From positions 1,492,001-1,556,000 of the forward strand of contig JAQFVV010006427.1 in the NCBI GenBank assembly GCA_028023455.1: a DNA stretch of 64,000 nucleotides, written 5' to 3'. The position numbers were made by a program, and so were the translations under genes. How positions within the stretch are numbered: position 1 is the first letter of the stretch; each line of letters begins with the position of its first letter. The DNA comes from Epiperipatus broadwayi (lineage: Eukaryota; Onychophora; Udeonychophora; Euonychophora; Peripatidae). Of this stretch, positions 13,401-24,042 are shown piece after piece. The notes under the pieces were generated by a model. That model saw only the letters and a program-made list of their open reading frames with translations, was not told where the DNA came from and made no database searches.

Positions 13401-15055
13401 ATAGTATGTACCCAAGAAACAGAGTTAGATAAGAAAGTTACAGTAAAAGGTTTATTTTATAAGCTCTTTTGTTATTATTTGAAGTTCTTGTATTTGTTTT
13501 TTTAAATTTAATAAATGTATCCAGGATATAACATCTATTTATATATTGGATATAAATATAAAGTGTTATGGACATTGGTGTGGGTATGAGAATTTTATAT
13601 AGTTTATAAAATTATAATGTTATCATCTTTATATATTGACAGTTTTCTTGGTATACACATAGTATTTGACCAAATGGATGTGGTATGTCTTTGTGTGTGC
13701 ATGCATGTGAGATGTTTAATTACTTATTTATTCATTATTCTTGTCAAATCCATGCCTTATACTATTAGTGGTATTCCTTTAGGCAATTTTATATGGATAT
13801 TATATTGCTTTCTATATGTATTTAATCCCTCATGAGTGAAAACATAGCTTGCTTATTTATCAGCACTTCCTGCACATAGTTACTGGATGGCTACTCATAT
13901 TTTGCTAATTCATATTTTCATTATCCATTTTGCCTAGAATTTTAATATTAAAGTGTATTTTAGTATGTTATCATATCTAAAGGCATGTTGATCTTTATAA
14001 TGCATTATTACCTCTGATACAATTTTAAATTTAAAATATATTACAAGTGTTGAGCATATTTATTTTCTCATCCCATCATACATGTTATTAGTGTTACATC
14101 AGTGTATTATTTATCTTACATAATATATATCATTATCTTTCCAAAACCTTATAAAAATGTCTCTACACTGATTTTCAAACCAGTTTTAGTTATGAAATAT
14201 TTACTGGTGACTGCTGTAGGCATATAGATGTATTGTTTTACTCTATGGGTATAATGTTTAAATAAAAACTGTATTATATGGAGAGAACTTTTGGGTAATG
14301 ATAATTACTTTTATTATACATTATTAGGAATGCTTTGTGAAAATGTACAGTTATGTGTAAAAGTGACTTAAAATGCTTATTGTAAATGTTAGACTTTGTT
14401 ATATGCTGCAAATAAATAATTTTTTGTTGATATTTAAATACATTTCCGTTTAATTGACATTATGACATTATCACATTACTCAGAAAATCTACTTTAATAA
14501 AGTTTTATTAATTATTTTATAAGAGTACCCTTCAGTAGTCACATAGAATTTATTTAATCTGCTTAACGTATAACTCATTTTACTTGTGTATTAGAATTCA
14601 TTTATTCTCAACTTTATTCATTAATTTTGCTTATTGTTTATTTTTATTGCATTATCAAAAGATAAATACTTTGTTATTTATTTTATTTTAAATGCACTTG
14701 CAATGTAGTTAGTAGCAGAAAATATACCCTTACCACCTGCTGCATTATTCCATGTTATTGTTTATTAAAAGTTGCATTAGAAGATATGAAATTTATGTTT
14801 TATAGTTAGTATAAATGAAATAGTTATACTTGAAGAATTTTAAAATATTTAAACATGTTTCAATTTGCTAGTCATATATTATTTAAATATTTGAATACTC
14901 TATTACTGTGTAATTTGGATCTCTTTTTCCTTAAAAATATTAATGTTAAGGATAAAACTAAGAATAAAATATAAAATGTTTAATGTGTATCTTGAATAAC
15001 AGTTGTCATTGTTTAAGAGTTTGACGTATATTAGTGTTAGCATTTTTAAGCCAAT
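10470..15055. other. 4.6 kb AT-rich stretch, no gene recognised
   Basis: All ORFs here are short, low in complexity and unsupported. 10880-11170 is slightly more GC-rich and includes a tRNA B-box-like word GGGTTTGAATTC at 11012, but no A box or tail was found. Short (TG)n/(CA)n words occur around 11812 and 13696. Confidence 0.5.
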
Positions 15056-15235
15056 TAACATCACATGATCACCATTTCTTATGATTGCTTATAATTCTTA
15101 TTAAAACAGGCAAAACTCTCAATACATATTGCCACTCAATGCAAAGCAATCAATGGATGCAAGGAGTGAGTACTCTGACTTGCACTGAGTGGCAATACAT
15201 ATAGAAAGTTAGGTCTGTTTTAATAATGTTAGCAT
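15056..15235. repeat. Foldback repeat family A, short copy
   Basis: The block starts with ACATCACATGATCACCATTT, shared with copies at 28584 and 44385, and is internally palindromic. ATTAAAACAG and ATTGCCACTCAATGCAA on the left are mirrored by TTGCACTGAGTGGCAAT and CTGTTTTAAT on the right. It lies directly next to the PLE palindrome at 15285. Confidence 0.7.
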
Positions 15236-15359
15236 TTTTCTTGTTCTAAGTGCATTTTGAATTTGAACTTAAGATAAGACATTTAAAAAAAAAAAAAAAA
15301 TTAACTGTGATAAAACACAGTTGTTGAAGCTTTAAATATAAAATTATAACAATAAAGCT

Positions 15360-15399
15360 GAGCGCTTTCGGGGGACTTAAGCCTCCATAATCATAGCTC
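15360..15399 (-). other. Structured 3' motif of PLE (left arm)
   Basis: The reverse complement of the element at 18385-18424: GAGC...GCTC enclosing a GGAGG/CCCCC hairpin followed by GAAA. See the right-arm entry for interpretation. Confidence 0.45.
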
Positions 15400-15509
15400 A
15401 ATACAAAACAAATACAAAATATAAACACTCACAAACAAAATGCATATCTCAAATAAGATGTAAACTAACTCTAAATAAATAAATAAAATACAATATAAAT
15501 AAATAAATA

Positions 15510-16052
15510 TTATAAAGTCCATATTTTAGAAATATTAAAACAAGAATCCTTTCTATTAATAGCATTAGGATTACCAGCTATAAAACAAGCTTCTTTAACC
15601 TTACGCTTTATGTCATTCTTCTCCGTACATACTAATTTTGCCTCTACTGGTTGACATAAGTGTCCAGCCTTATTTTCATATTCCACAAACACTGAATTTC
15701 CCAAAAATTTAGTTTTAGTACGATGATATAAATATTTATGCTGTGACACTCTATTTAAAATATTGGTTTTAGTTTCACAATAATAAATAGAACCACAATC
15801 TTTATGAGAACAAGAAACATTATAAACCACATGCTGAGTTAAGTTAGATTCAATTTTAAATTTTGAATTGTTAATCAATCTATTAGTATTTGGAGGTGAA
15901 TGAAAAATTACTTGAAAATCTGGAGATAACTTATTAATTAACTGTTTTGCAATAGAATGAATAAATGGTAAAACTATATGAGGTTTTTTAATCTTGTCAG
16001 GTTTAAACTGCAAATTATATAAAAATTTTACAACTGTATTGTTAATGTCCAA
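15510..16052 (-). pseudogene. PLE GIY-YIG endonuclease, left arm
   Basis: This is the C-terminal part of a Penelope-like protein. The RT-EN linker is followed by a GIY-YIG nuclease: V-V-Y-N-V-S-C, then S-I-Y-Y-C-E-T where the family usually has Y-I-G-E-T or Y-Y-G-E-T, then N-R-V-S-Q-H-K carrying the conserved Arg, and a C-terminal E-A-C-F-I-x-x-N-P. The Gly to Cys change in the second core strand, compared with the right arm (Y-Y-G-E-T), should harm nicking activity. Compared with the right arm, about five codons are deleted close to its start. In PLEs this nuclease nicks the target DNA to prime reverse transcription. Confidence 0.85.
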
Positions 16053-16142
16053 GTTTGACTAAGTCCTCAATAAAACAAATAAGATTTTCTTTCCTATGTG
16101 CCTCAAATTTGCAAAGATGGTGGTTTCTATATAAAAATGAAT

Positions 16143-16904
16143 TCAAAGATGCAACTTGTGCACTTGGGGAGAGTATGAATGTGGATGAATTAAACCCCTA
16201 ACTTCAATAGGTTTCACAAACATACGGTAGTCCAAATGATCCTCTGTTCTATGCACAATAATATCTAAATATTTCACTTCTTGTAATGCATCTTCCCAAT
16301 TTATCGTAAGATTTAAACTGGTAGCCTCATGAATACTACTTTGAATCTCCAAAATGATATTTTCAGGAGCCACAATAAATATATCATCTACATATCTAGT
16401 GTAGATAATATCTGGTACAGAGTTAATAAATGTAGGAATAATACTACGTTCAAAATGGTCTAAAACTATACTAGAAAGAATTCCACTAAGAGGAAGTCCC
16501 ATAGGCCAACCATTCATCATTTGAAAACAAGAATCTTTAAATGTAGCCACTAAATTTTCATCCAGCCAAGTCAAAAATCCAACAATAAAGTCAATTTTAT
16601 TAGATGGAAAGACTTTATCAAGTAAAGATAACTTGACTATATCTATTGACTGCTTACGATCAATGGACCCATACAATTCCATAACATCCAGCGCTGCCGA
16701 TTTAAAATTAGAATTAATTTTAGCATCTTTAATAACATCAATAAATTTAAACGATGAATTGACTGTAAACAACCCAAAACCTATAGCATCAATCAACCAA
16801 CGATTAATCAAAACAGAAGTTTCAAAATAATGTACACTACCAAAATCCATCATTAAACGTAAAGGCCTATCTCATTTATGAACATATAAACGAGATAGGC
16901 CTTT
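16143..16904 (-). pseudogene. PLE reverse transcriptase, left arm, frameshifted
   Basis: Reads from R-P-L-R-L-M-M-D-F-G-S-V-H-Y through the palm. Visible motifs are A-L-D-V-M-E-L-Y-G-S-I-D (motif A region), G-W-P-M-G-L-P-L-S-G (motif B) and T-R-Y-V-D-D-I-F-I with the catalytic Y-V-D-D (motif C), then K-Y-L-D-I. One base is missing relative to the right arm near 16152 (TTGCATC against TTGGCATC), which ends the frame. At the axis the in-frame codon before D-R-P-L is TGA, where the right arm has CGA. The fingers domain before the H-K motif is absent. Confidence 0.85.
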
Positions 16905-16911
16905 ACGTTTA

Positions 16912-17760
16912 ATGATGGATTTTGGTAGTGTACATTATTTTGAAACTTCTGTTTTGATTAATCGTTGGTTGATTGATGCTATAGGTTTTGGGTTGTTTAC
17001 AGTCAATTCATCGTTTAAATTTATTGATGTTATTAAAGATGCTAAAATTAATTCTAATTTTAAATCGGCAGCGCTGGATGTTATGGAATTGTATGGGTCC
17101 ATTGATCATAAGCAGTCAATAGATATAGTCAAGTTATCTTTACTTGATAAAGTCTTTCCATCTAATAAAATTGACTTTATTGTTGGATTTTTGACTTGGC
17201 TGGATGAAAATTTAGTGGCTACATTTAAAGATTCTTGTTTTCAAATGATGAATGGTTGGCCTATGGGACTTCCTCTTAGTGGAATTCTTTCTAGTATAGT
17301 TTTAGACCATTTTGAACGTAGTATTATTCCTACATTTATTAACTCTGTACCAGATATTATCTACACTAGATATGTAGATGATATATTTATTGTGGCTCCT
17401 GAAAATATCATTTTGGAGATTCAAAGTAGTATTCATGAGGCTACCAGTTTAAATCTTACAATAAATTGGGAAGATGCATTACAAGAAGTGAAATATTTAG
17501 ATATTACTGTGCATAGAACAGAGGATCATTTGGACTACCATATGTTTGTGAAGCCTATTGAAGTTAGGGGTTTAATTCATCTGCATTCATACTCTCCCCA
17601 AGTGCACAAGTTGGCATCTTTGAATTCATTTTTATATAGAAACCACCATCTTTGCAAATTTGAGGCACATAGGAAAGAAAATCTTATTTGTTTTATTGAG
17701 GACTTAGTCAAACTTGGACATAAACGTTCAATTATTAACAATAGAGTTGTAAAATTTTAA
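16912..17760 (+). pseudogene. PLE reverse transcriptase, right arm
   Basis: 282 codons are open from M-M-D-F-G-S-V-H-Y-F. In-frame sequence upstream of the ATG still codes K-R-D-R-P-L-R-L, so the ATG is only the first Met after the truncation and not a true start. Motif A (A-L-D-V-M-E-L-Y-G-S-I-D), motif B (G-W-P-M-G-L-P-L-S-G) and motif C (Y-V-D-D) are intact. A single TAA at 17758-17760 interrupts the frame. The left arm has TTA there, and the endonuclease resumes in the same frame. The protein family copies PLE RNA at nicked DNA. This copy lacks the N-terminal third. Confidence 0.88.
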
Positions 17761-17766
17761 TATAAT

Positions 17767-18270
17767 TTGCAGTTTAAACCTGACAAGATTAAAAAACCTC
17801 GTATAGTTTTACCATTTATTCATTCTATTGCAAAACAGTTAATTAATAAGTTATCTCCAGATTTTCAAGTAATTTTTCGTTCACCTCCAAATACTAATAG
17901 ATTGATTAACAATTCAAAATTTAAAATTGAATCTAACTTAACTCAGCATGTGGTTTATAGTGTTTCTTGTCCTCATAAAGATTGTGGTTCTATTTATTAT
18001 GGTGAAACTAAAACCAATATTTTAAATAGAGTGTCACAGCATAAATATTTATATCATCGTACTAAAACTAAATTTTTGGGAAATTCAGTGTTTGTGGAAC
18101 ATGAAAATAAGGCTGGACACTTATGTCAACCAGTAGAGGCAAAATTAGTATGTACGGAGAAGAATGACGTAAAGTGTAAGGTTAAAGAAGCTTGTTTTAT
18201 AGCTGGTAATCCTAATGCTATTAATAGAAAGGATTCTTGTTTTAATATTTCTAAAATATGGACTTTATAA
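17767..18270 (+). pseudogene. PLE GIY-YIG endonuclease, right arm
   Basis: In frame with the RT upstream and separated from it only by one stop codon. The linker leads to V-V-Y-S-V-S-C-P-H-K-D-C-G, S-I-Y-Y-G-E-T, N-R-V-S-Q-H-K and E-A-C-F-I-A-G-N-P. The paired Cys before the Y-Y-G strand is typical of Penelope-like endonucleases, which often carry a CCHH-type insert. The catalytic core looks intact here, unlike the left arm. Confidence 0.87.
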
Positions 18271-18384
18271 TATTTATTTATTTATATTGTATTTTATTTA
18301 TTTATTTAGAGTTAGTTTACATCTTATTTGAGATACGCATTTTGCTTGTGAATAAGTGTTTATATTTTGTATTTGTTTTGTATT

Positions 18385-18424
18385 GAGCTATGATTATGGA
18401 GGCTTAAGTCCCCCGAAAGCGCTC
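18385..18424 (+). other. Structured 3' motif of PLE (right arm)
   Basis: GAGC (18385) pairs with GCTC (18424) and encloses TGATTATGGAGG, a short loop and CCCCCGAAA. The second PLE carries a similar TGATAATGAAGG...CCTTCGACA at 49731-49760. PLE families are known to carry hammerhead ribozymes (core CTGATGA, stem, GAAA). This looks like a decayed relative, but the first core strand is not conserved, so self-cleavage is not claimed. Confidence 0.4.
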
Positions 18425-18500
18425 AGCTTTATTGTTATAATTTTATATTTAAAGCTTCAACAACTGTGTTTTATCACAGTTAATTTTTTTTTTTTTTAAT

Positions 18501-19899
18501 TTATTGATTTTTGTTGAAGTATATACATACATTCTTTTCATAAGACATTTTAGAACTTAAAATGAGATTTTTTTTAAATGGTAAAAAAATCTATATTTTA
18601 AATAAAGTAAAAATAAAATATCAAATAAGATTTAATTTAATATAAGAATCTTGCATATTAATAATTATAATAGTAAGAAAATCAAGTCATACATAACATG
18701 ACTTAACTTAATAAACTTGTATTACAAATATGATATAATGAGCATGTTAATAAATTGTAAATGCTTTCTCTAGTGACATTTATCAGAAAAGCTTGTTTAA
18801 AGCTATTAGCATGCTCATTTTATTATAATAATTATAATTAATTATTATGTTTTTCTGTAAGAGGACTCATTCTCTGTGGATAATCCTATATAGGTATTAC
18901 AGCACCCATCTGATCTAGCTTTTGTTCCTTTGGTCCAATGCCTTTGAGTGACTATGCATTGTGATTGTTTGGCAGGTTACAATGGTAGGTTTTTAGTGAC
19001 CAATGTGATGAGCTTGATTGTTAAAGTTTCTTTTGTTCCTGCATTCTTTGATCAGTTTTTTGGTTTCGATATATATAATGGTTATAAAAAAAGATTCACT
19101 TTAAAATGGGATATCATATTTATTCTGTATTATTATTTTTATATATATTCATGGACACATATATTTTAGCTCTGAAAAAGACTGCTAGTCAATTGATATT
19201 GTCAGATGGATCATGTATAAAACAAAATCAGCATTTTTATGATGATAAAAGAAAAGTGGGTTTACTTAATTGTTAGTATAAAAAGTTAAAAACTATTAAA
19301 AAATATGATATTAATAGTTAATATTTCTAAACTTCAGAACCATTTCACAAATTAAAATTAGAAGTTGCTAATCATTTTAAAATAGTGACAGTCTTTGAAA
19401 ATGGCTCAAATTTAACTGAGATCAATAAGAAGATAACTGCTTCACTATTAAGTACTGCAATAAAGATGTTTGATACAAAAAAGGATTTCGCTAATTAATT
19501 GTAAACTAAGATATAAAAAAATGTCTGAAGAAAAAAAAATATAAAAGTCGTTAAAATGATCCATTAAAAAGTACTCAATATTTGGAGTGTATAAAATGGG
19601 GATAAAGAAAAGTTAATAATGGTTTTAAAAATATAACTGTGAATTGGCAAAGAAAACTATAGAAAAAAATAAATGTTTTAAAATGTAAAATACTAACTTA
19701 AATATTGGAAGTAAATTATTTTAACAATAATAAAAAAGAATTATTATTAAAAGGAAAGGCAACATTATCAAATATGTGTAAGAATTCTACAAAAGTGTAT
19801 AGTAATAAAAAGCAAGTGAACAATTACTATATCTTGTGAATAGTTAAACATTTTAAATGAAAAGATGAGACACAGCTAAATCTATAAAGAAGGAAAAGC
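18501..19899. other. AT-rich stretch with a small inverted repeat
   Basis: Contains a short foldback at about 18737-18826 (ATGAGCATGTTAATA matched by ATTAGCATGCTCAT). 18880-19030 is less AT-rich without identity. 19300-19890 is A-rich and may be the decayed 5' part of the LINE that follows. Confidence 0.4.
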
Positions 19900-21260
19900 T
19901 CCAGAATATGAAGAAATTATTACTAACATCTTAAAAGAAGGAAGTACAGAAATGGATTAATTGTTGGAAAAACTATATATCAAATCCCTAGATGATAGAA
20001 ATGATTGGAAGAATGCAGCAGTAATATTGATATTTTAAAAAAGTGATAAAAAAATCTTATATAACTTTTTACAAAATCTTTACTAAGATGAGGACAATTC
20101 ATTTGCAGTGAACTTTGGATTTAATTGAATAAAAGAACAGCCTATATGGAAATTGATTTTAACAGTGAATTACATTCAAATATCGAAAGAGGTTATGGCA
20201 AAGACTAATGGAGATGAGTTGTCATTATGGTTTAGATCTGTACATCATTAAAAGGCATTTGATTCTGTAAGCATTTTCACAGTAATTAAAGCTTTGGATT
20301 TTTATATTATGAAAAACAGTTTATCAAAATGCAACTACTGTGATTAAATTATATAGTGATTTTAAGAAAATTAGCATTGAAAGAAGGTGTAGACAAGTTC
20401 TTTCGATTTCTTTAAAACTTTAAAGCAGCTTTATAAAATGTATTTTGTAGGTAAAAATGGAAAGTTAAGAGAGTAAAAGTAAATGATTATTTGTAAAAGT
20501 AATAAATGTAAATGATTATTTAAATCATCTAGATTTTTCAAGTGATGTGGTTAATTTTGCAAATTATATAATGCTTCAGAGCTTCAGGAAATGTTACAAG
20601 GTTATCAAGTTAAAATAAGAAAGTAGAACTAAAAATAAATAGTAAAAATATTAATGTTCAATAAATTTTCTCAGAAAAGAAAATAAATATTGATAATCAT
20701 GATTTTAAAAAAATGAATGACTAAAAATTCATTGGCCAGATTATTAATTCAGATTTAGGAAAAAAAGATTATAACAAACGTTGGTGGTTGAGAGATCAGC
20801 ACAACCGCCTTACAAGCAGTTGTCCCAGGTTAGCGGGTTCACTTCCCGGCCGATGCTATGACACATAAAAAAAATTTTTTTTGTTCTGATTCTTACTTAT
20901 GGATCTGAAGTTTGGACACTTAACAGAAGAATAATACAAAAACTTGGGTGAGAGAATAAGTAGATAGCACTTACATTATTGAAAGAATTAAGATAATGAA
21001 ATGTTGGTAGATTAGTAATACTGTTAAAAAAGATGACAAAAGATGGACAATTGAAGCCTTAAAGTGGATATCAAAAGATAGTAAAAGACCTAAAGGATAC
21101 TACATGTGAGATAGATGGATTAAATAAAGAAATTCGTTGGTATAATGTGCAGAAGAGCAGCTACGAATAGAAGAAACTAGACTGAATTTAGAAAGATCTT
21201 CCATCTGCATTGCTTTATTAATGGTTGAAATTGATGATCATAATGACTGTGTGCAAAAAA
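19900..21260 (+). pseudogene. RTE-like LINE ORF2, RT to C-terminus, decayed
   Basis: With several frame changes the order of an RTE-type ORF2 can be followed. D-D-R-N-D-W-K-N-A-A-V-I-L-I (about 19990) precedes a degraded F-K-K-x-D-K-K..Y segment. H-H-*-K-A-F-D-S-V (about 20245, motif A region) and S-I-E-R-R-C-R-Q (about 20376, motif B region, where the family has E-R-G-V-R-Q-G) follow. L-N-H-L-D-F-S-S-D-V-V (about 20520) stands where the family has L-N-H-L-R-F-A-D-D-I-V. After the SINE insertion come L-I-L-T-Y-G-S-E-V-W-T-L-N (20890-20920) and R-W-x-x-E-A-L-K-W (about 21045). The catalytic Asp pair is lost. It is not functional. Confidence 0.65.
20776..20874 (+). mobile_element. tRNA-like SINE, copy 2 (short subfamily)
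   Basis: Starts near ACGTTGGTGGTTGAGAGATC (A-box-like). An anticodon-arm-like hairpin follows, CAACCGC, loop CTTACAA, GCAGTTG, then a B-box-like GGGTTCACTTCCC and CCGATGCTATGACACAT followed by an A-run. CGTTGG pairs with CCGATG. It splits the LINE between its RT and C-terminal parts and is therefore younger than the LINE. Target duplications are not clear. Confidence 0.8.
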
Positions 21261-21776
21261 AACAACGATGTAAAAATAACTATTCAGTTTTATTTTTGTA
21301 AAACTTAAAACCGATCTAGCTTATTTTTTTAATTACAAAATATAAGCTTTTTAAAGATAATAATAATTATTATAATTCATTGCTAAGGGACGTTTTTTCA
21401 TATTCTGTTTGTATTAAAATAGTTTTTTTTTTTTGGTTTTGTTTGTCAAGTTTATTTATCGACTTTCAAAATAAAGCCAACAGTAAATCATAATTTTTTT
21501 TTAATTTTCCACATAAAATTCTTGGACAAACAATTCATAACTGTTTTATAATATTTTTATCTAGCACTTTAATAAAGAGATTAACTATTTAAGGTTTATT
21601 AATACATGCACATACAGCTGCTAAATAAGGTATTATAGAAAAAGTTATTTTTCAATAGATCTTGTAAAACAATAATAGAAAAAAAACATTACTTATCAAG
21701 CAAGCTAATTACCACATCCTTATTTTGGCCAGTGTCCATTAACTAATATTGACTGTCTATTAGATTTGCTTATAGA

Positions 21777-24034
21777 TAAGTTTACCATATGTTCTGTTTT
21801 GACCAGGTTTGTCCCATTTTGAAGATATGGTTTTAGCATCCCGGCCAGTGTATTATTTTGTCCTGGCTATTTGATAAAAATTGAAAAGTGCCAAATATAT
21901 ACACTGATGCTATACACAAAACTGATAAAAATATAAATTATTCAACACCTACCTCAGTCATTAATCAGAATAACAACAACTACATTGTGGCAACTGGTTA
22001 ATTTGAACATGGAATCCCCAGTTTGAAGATTAGTTCACATATTTTTCATGTTCAATTGCTGATCAAAATGCCAAAAAGAAATTGTGTGTTTATGGATGAA
22101 TTAAAAAAACATCCATTTTTTAAAAAAATGTTTGGTCATGTTGACAAAGTGGATTGGGAACAGTGTTTTTCAGAACTTTCAGTTGCTCATGATATATGTT
22201 TGAACATTAAAAATCACTTAAAATGTGCAGAACATAAGGCTAGGCTAGTAGCTGCAAGTACTTCTTCAAAAATAATGTCATATTTTACAAGTGCCAATCC
22301 AAGTGACCCAGAATTTTTAATAGTTCTTGAAAAAGCAATTTCATGTTGCTATTCACAATCTTCTGATTGTTCATCTAAATTGATATCAAAGCTTTTTGAA
22401 ATAAAATTTAGACTATCCAGAACAAAATAGGAAACTTATTGTTATTGTGATTGAGCCATTGTTGTTTCAGCAACTTTGTGAAAATTTAAACAAAACAAAT
22501 TTCCTGACAATATCAATGGATTCTTCCAACAGGAAAGAAATTAGAAATGTGCCATGTGTTGTGTGTTATTTTGTCAGATTATGTAGTAAAAGTTAAACTT
22601 TTAGATTTTCAATCAGTTTTCAGTGAAACTGTAGAAATATTGAGAAATCATTTGATGTCACTGGCTCAGAACACATAATATAAAAAAAAATTATTGGATT
22701 TTGCAGAGATAATTGTAATACAAACTTTGAAGGTGTTAAATGGAGAGAGGGAAATAATATTTACAGCAGGTTAAAAAAGGAATTGGAAAGAAATATTCTA
22801 GAAATTGTTTGTGGTGCTCACATAGTTCACAATTGCCTTCAAACTGCAATTAATATGTTGCCAATGGATCTAGAAGCTTTAGTAGTGAAAATTTATAAAT
22901 ATTTTCATATTTATACAGTTTTCATCACTCAACTGAAAACATTCTGTAAATTTATTGATATAAAATATAAAAACGTACTGCAACATGGAATGACCCATTT
23001 TATTTCCCTATTTTCAGTTATTGATAGAATTTTTGAAATGTATAAGGGACTAAAATCATATTTTATTTCACAAGACTACTGCCCAGTAATGATAAAACAG
23101 TTCTTTGATAATGATGTGGTTTTTGCAAGAGCAACTCAAATTATTTAACAAATCTAATTTGATTACAGAAAGTATAAAAGCGAGTGCAACTAATATTATC
23201 ATTGAACTTAAAAAATTAAAGATAAATCTTGAGGAACCCTGTGATAATCAATTTATACCTCAAGAAGTTAAAAAAACTTTTTAAAATACTGGACAATAAT
23301 AGAATCCGTCAAGAGTTTACAAATTTTCTGACCAATATCTTTCTTACATTGACCTATGGATAAACAGCTTTGGTGAAGCAGAATCTTTTATTTGGTTAAA
23401 CAACAATGAATTAATTTGATCTGAAATTGGAGTTTCAAGTGAAAAATTAATAACAGTTTTGCAAATAATGCAATAAACATGGATAAATTATTTGATGAAG
23501 TGGTGATTGCAAAAGCTTTTTGGGTGGCACACTATGATATTTGGGAAAATGAAGAAAAATGGATACAACTATTTAGTCATTTAAAGAAAAATATTTCATT
23601 GTCCAATCTTATACAAATTATAGAATACATTTTCTGTCTGCCAGGCACATATGCAGCCATTGAAAGAATATTCTTAATAATGAATAACATATTGTCTGAA
23701 GAAGGAGGTAGAATGGTTAAATCAACAGTAAAAACTTTATTGTGCTGCAAACTCAACTGTTAACTAAATTGTACTGAATTTTTCAATGCAATTAAAAATA
23801 AAGAATTTTTAAAGAAAGTTTATGCTAATGATAAATATCAATAACTTTTTAATAACGTTATGTTTAGTTAAGAGTAATTAAAAATTATTATTATAAAATT
23901 GTTGCTTTTTGATAACTAGTCCGCTATTTGGCCTTTTCGATTATAGGCATGTTGCATAGGAGACGTTACTTTCTGTTTTGAACAAACTCTCAAAATTGTC
24001 CCGATTTGAAAAAAAAAATATTATGGTAAGTCTA
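21777..24034 (+). mobile_element. hAT DNA transposon with recognisable ends, decayed
   Basis: The left end TAAGTTTACCATATG and the reverse complement of the right end, TAGACTTACCATAATA, match as imperfect terminal inverted repeats. A subterminal GTCCC.(T)TTTGAA word is found at both ends. The flanks CTTATAGA (21769-21776) and TTTATAGA (24035-24042) agree at 7 of 8 positions, fitting the 8-bp target duplication of hAT elements. The interior encodes a broken transposase. Confidence 0.75.
22068..23763 (+). pseudogene. hAT transposase, broken by stops and frameshifts
   Basis: The start M-P-K-R-N-C-V-F leads to an N-terminal segment (22068-22430) containing H-L-K-C-A-E-H-K and S-Y-F-T-S. That part looks like the C-terminal half of a degenerate BED-type DNA-binding region. 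The middle (22783-23148) includes C-G-A-H-I-V-H-N-C-L-Q and F-C-K-F, as in the RNase-H-like hAT core. The last segment (23479-23763) has C-L-P-G-T-Y-A-A-I-E-R-I-F-L-I-M-N-N and E-x-G-R-M, the hAT dimerisation motif. At least three frame or stop breaks separate these pieces. The stop after C-K-L-N-C probably marks the natural C-terminus. Confidence 0.8.
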
Positions 24035-24042
24035 TTTATAGA

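Larger units (their letters stand above)
15285..18500. mobile_element. Head-to-head inverted pair of Penelope-like elements
   Basis: Two nearly identical arms (about 1.6 kb each) are reverse complements, with the axis at about 16882 and almost no spacer. The left arm codes on the minus strand and the right arm on the plus strand. Both are 5'-truncated at the same codon neighbourhood, just before R-P-L-R-L-M-M-D-F-G of the RT, so the N-terminal part is missing from both. Each outer end carries a 3' non-coding region ending in TAACTGTGATAAAACACAGT (or its complement) and an A/T run. ATAAGACATTT occurs at 15274-15284 and 18540-18550, possibly a target duplication. The left arm lacks one base and about 15 bases present in the right arm. 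Confidence 0.9.

Noticed and set aside
18385-18424. A bona fide hammerhead ribozyme in the PLE 3' region
   Set aside because: GAAA after a stem is present, but the CTGATGA core strand is not conserved, so I report only a structured, possibly decayed motif.
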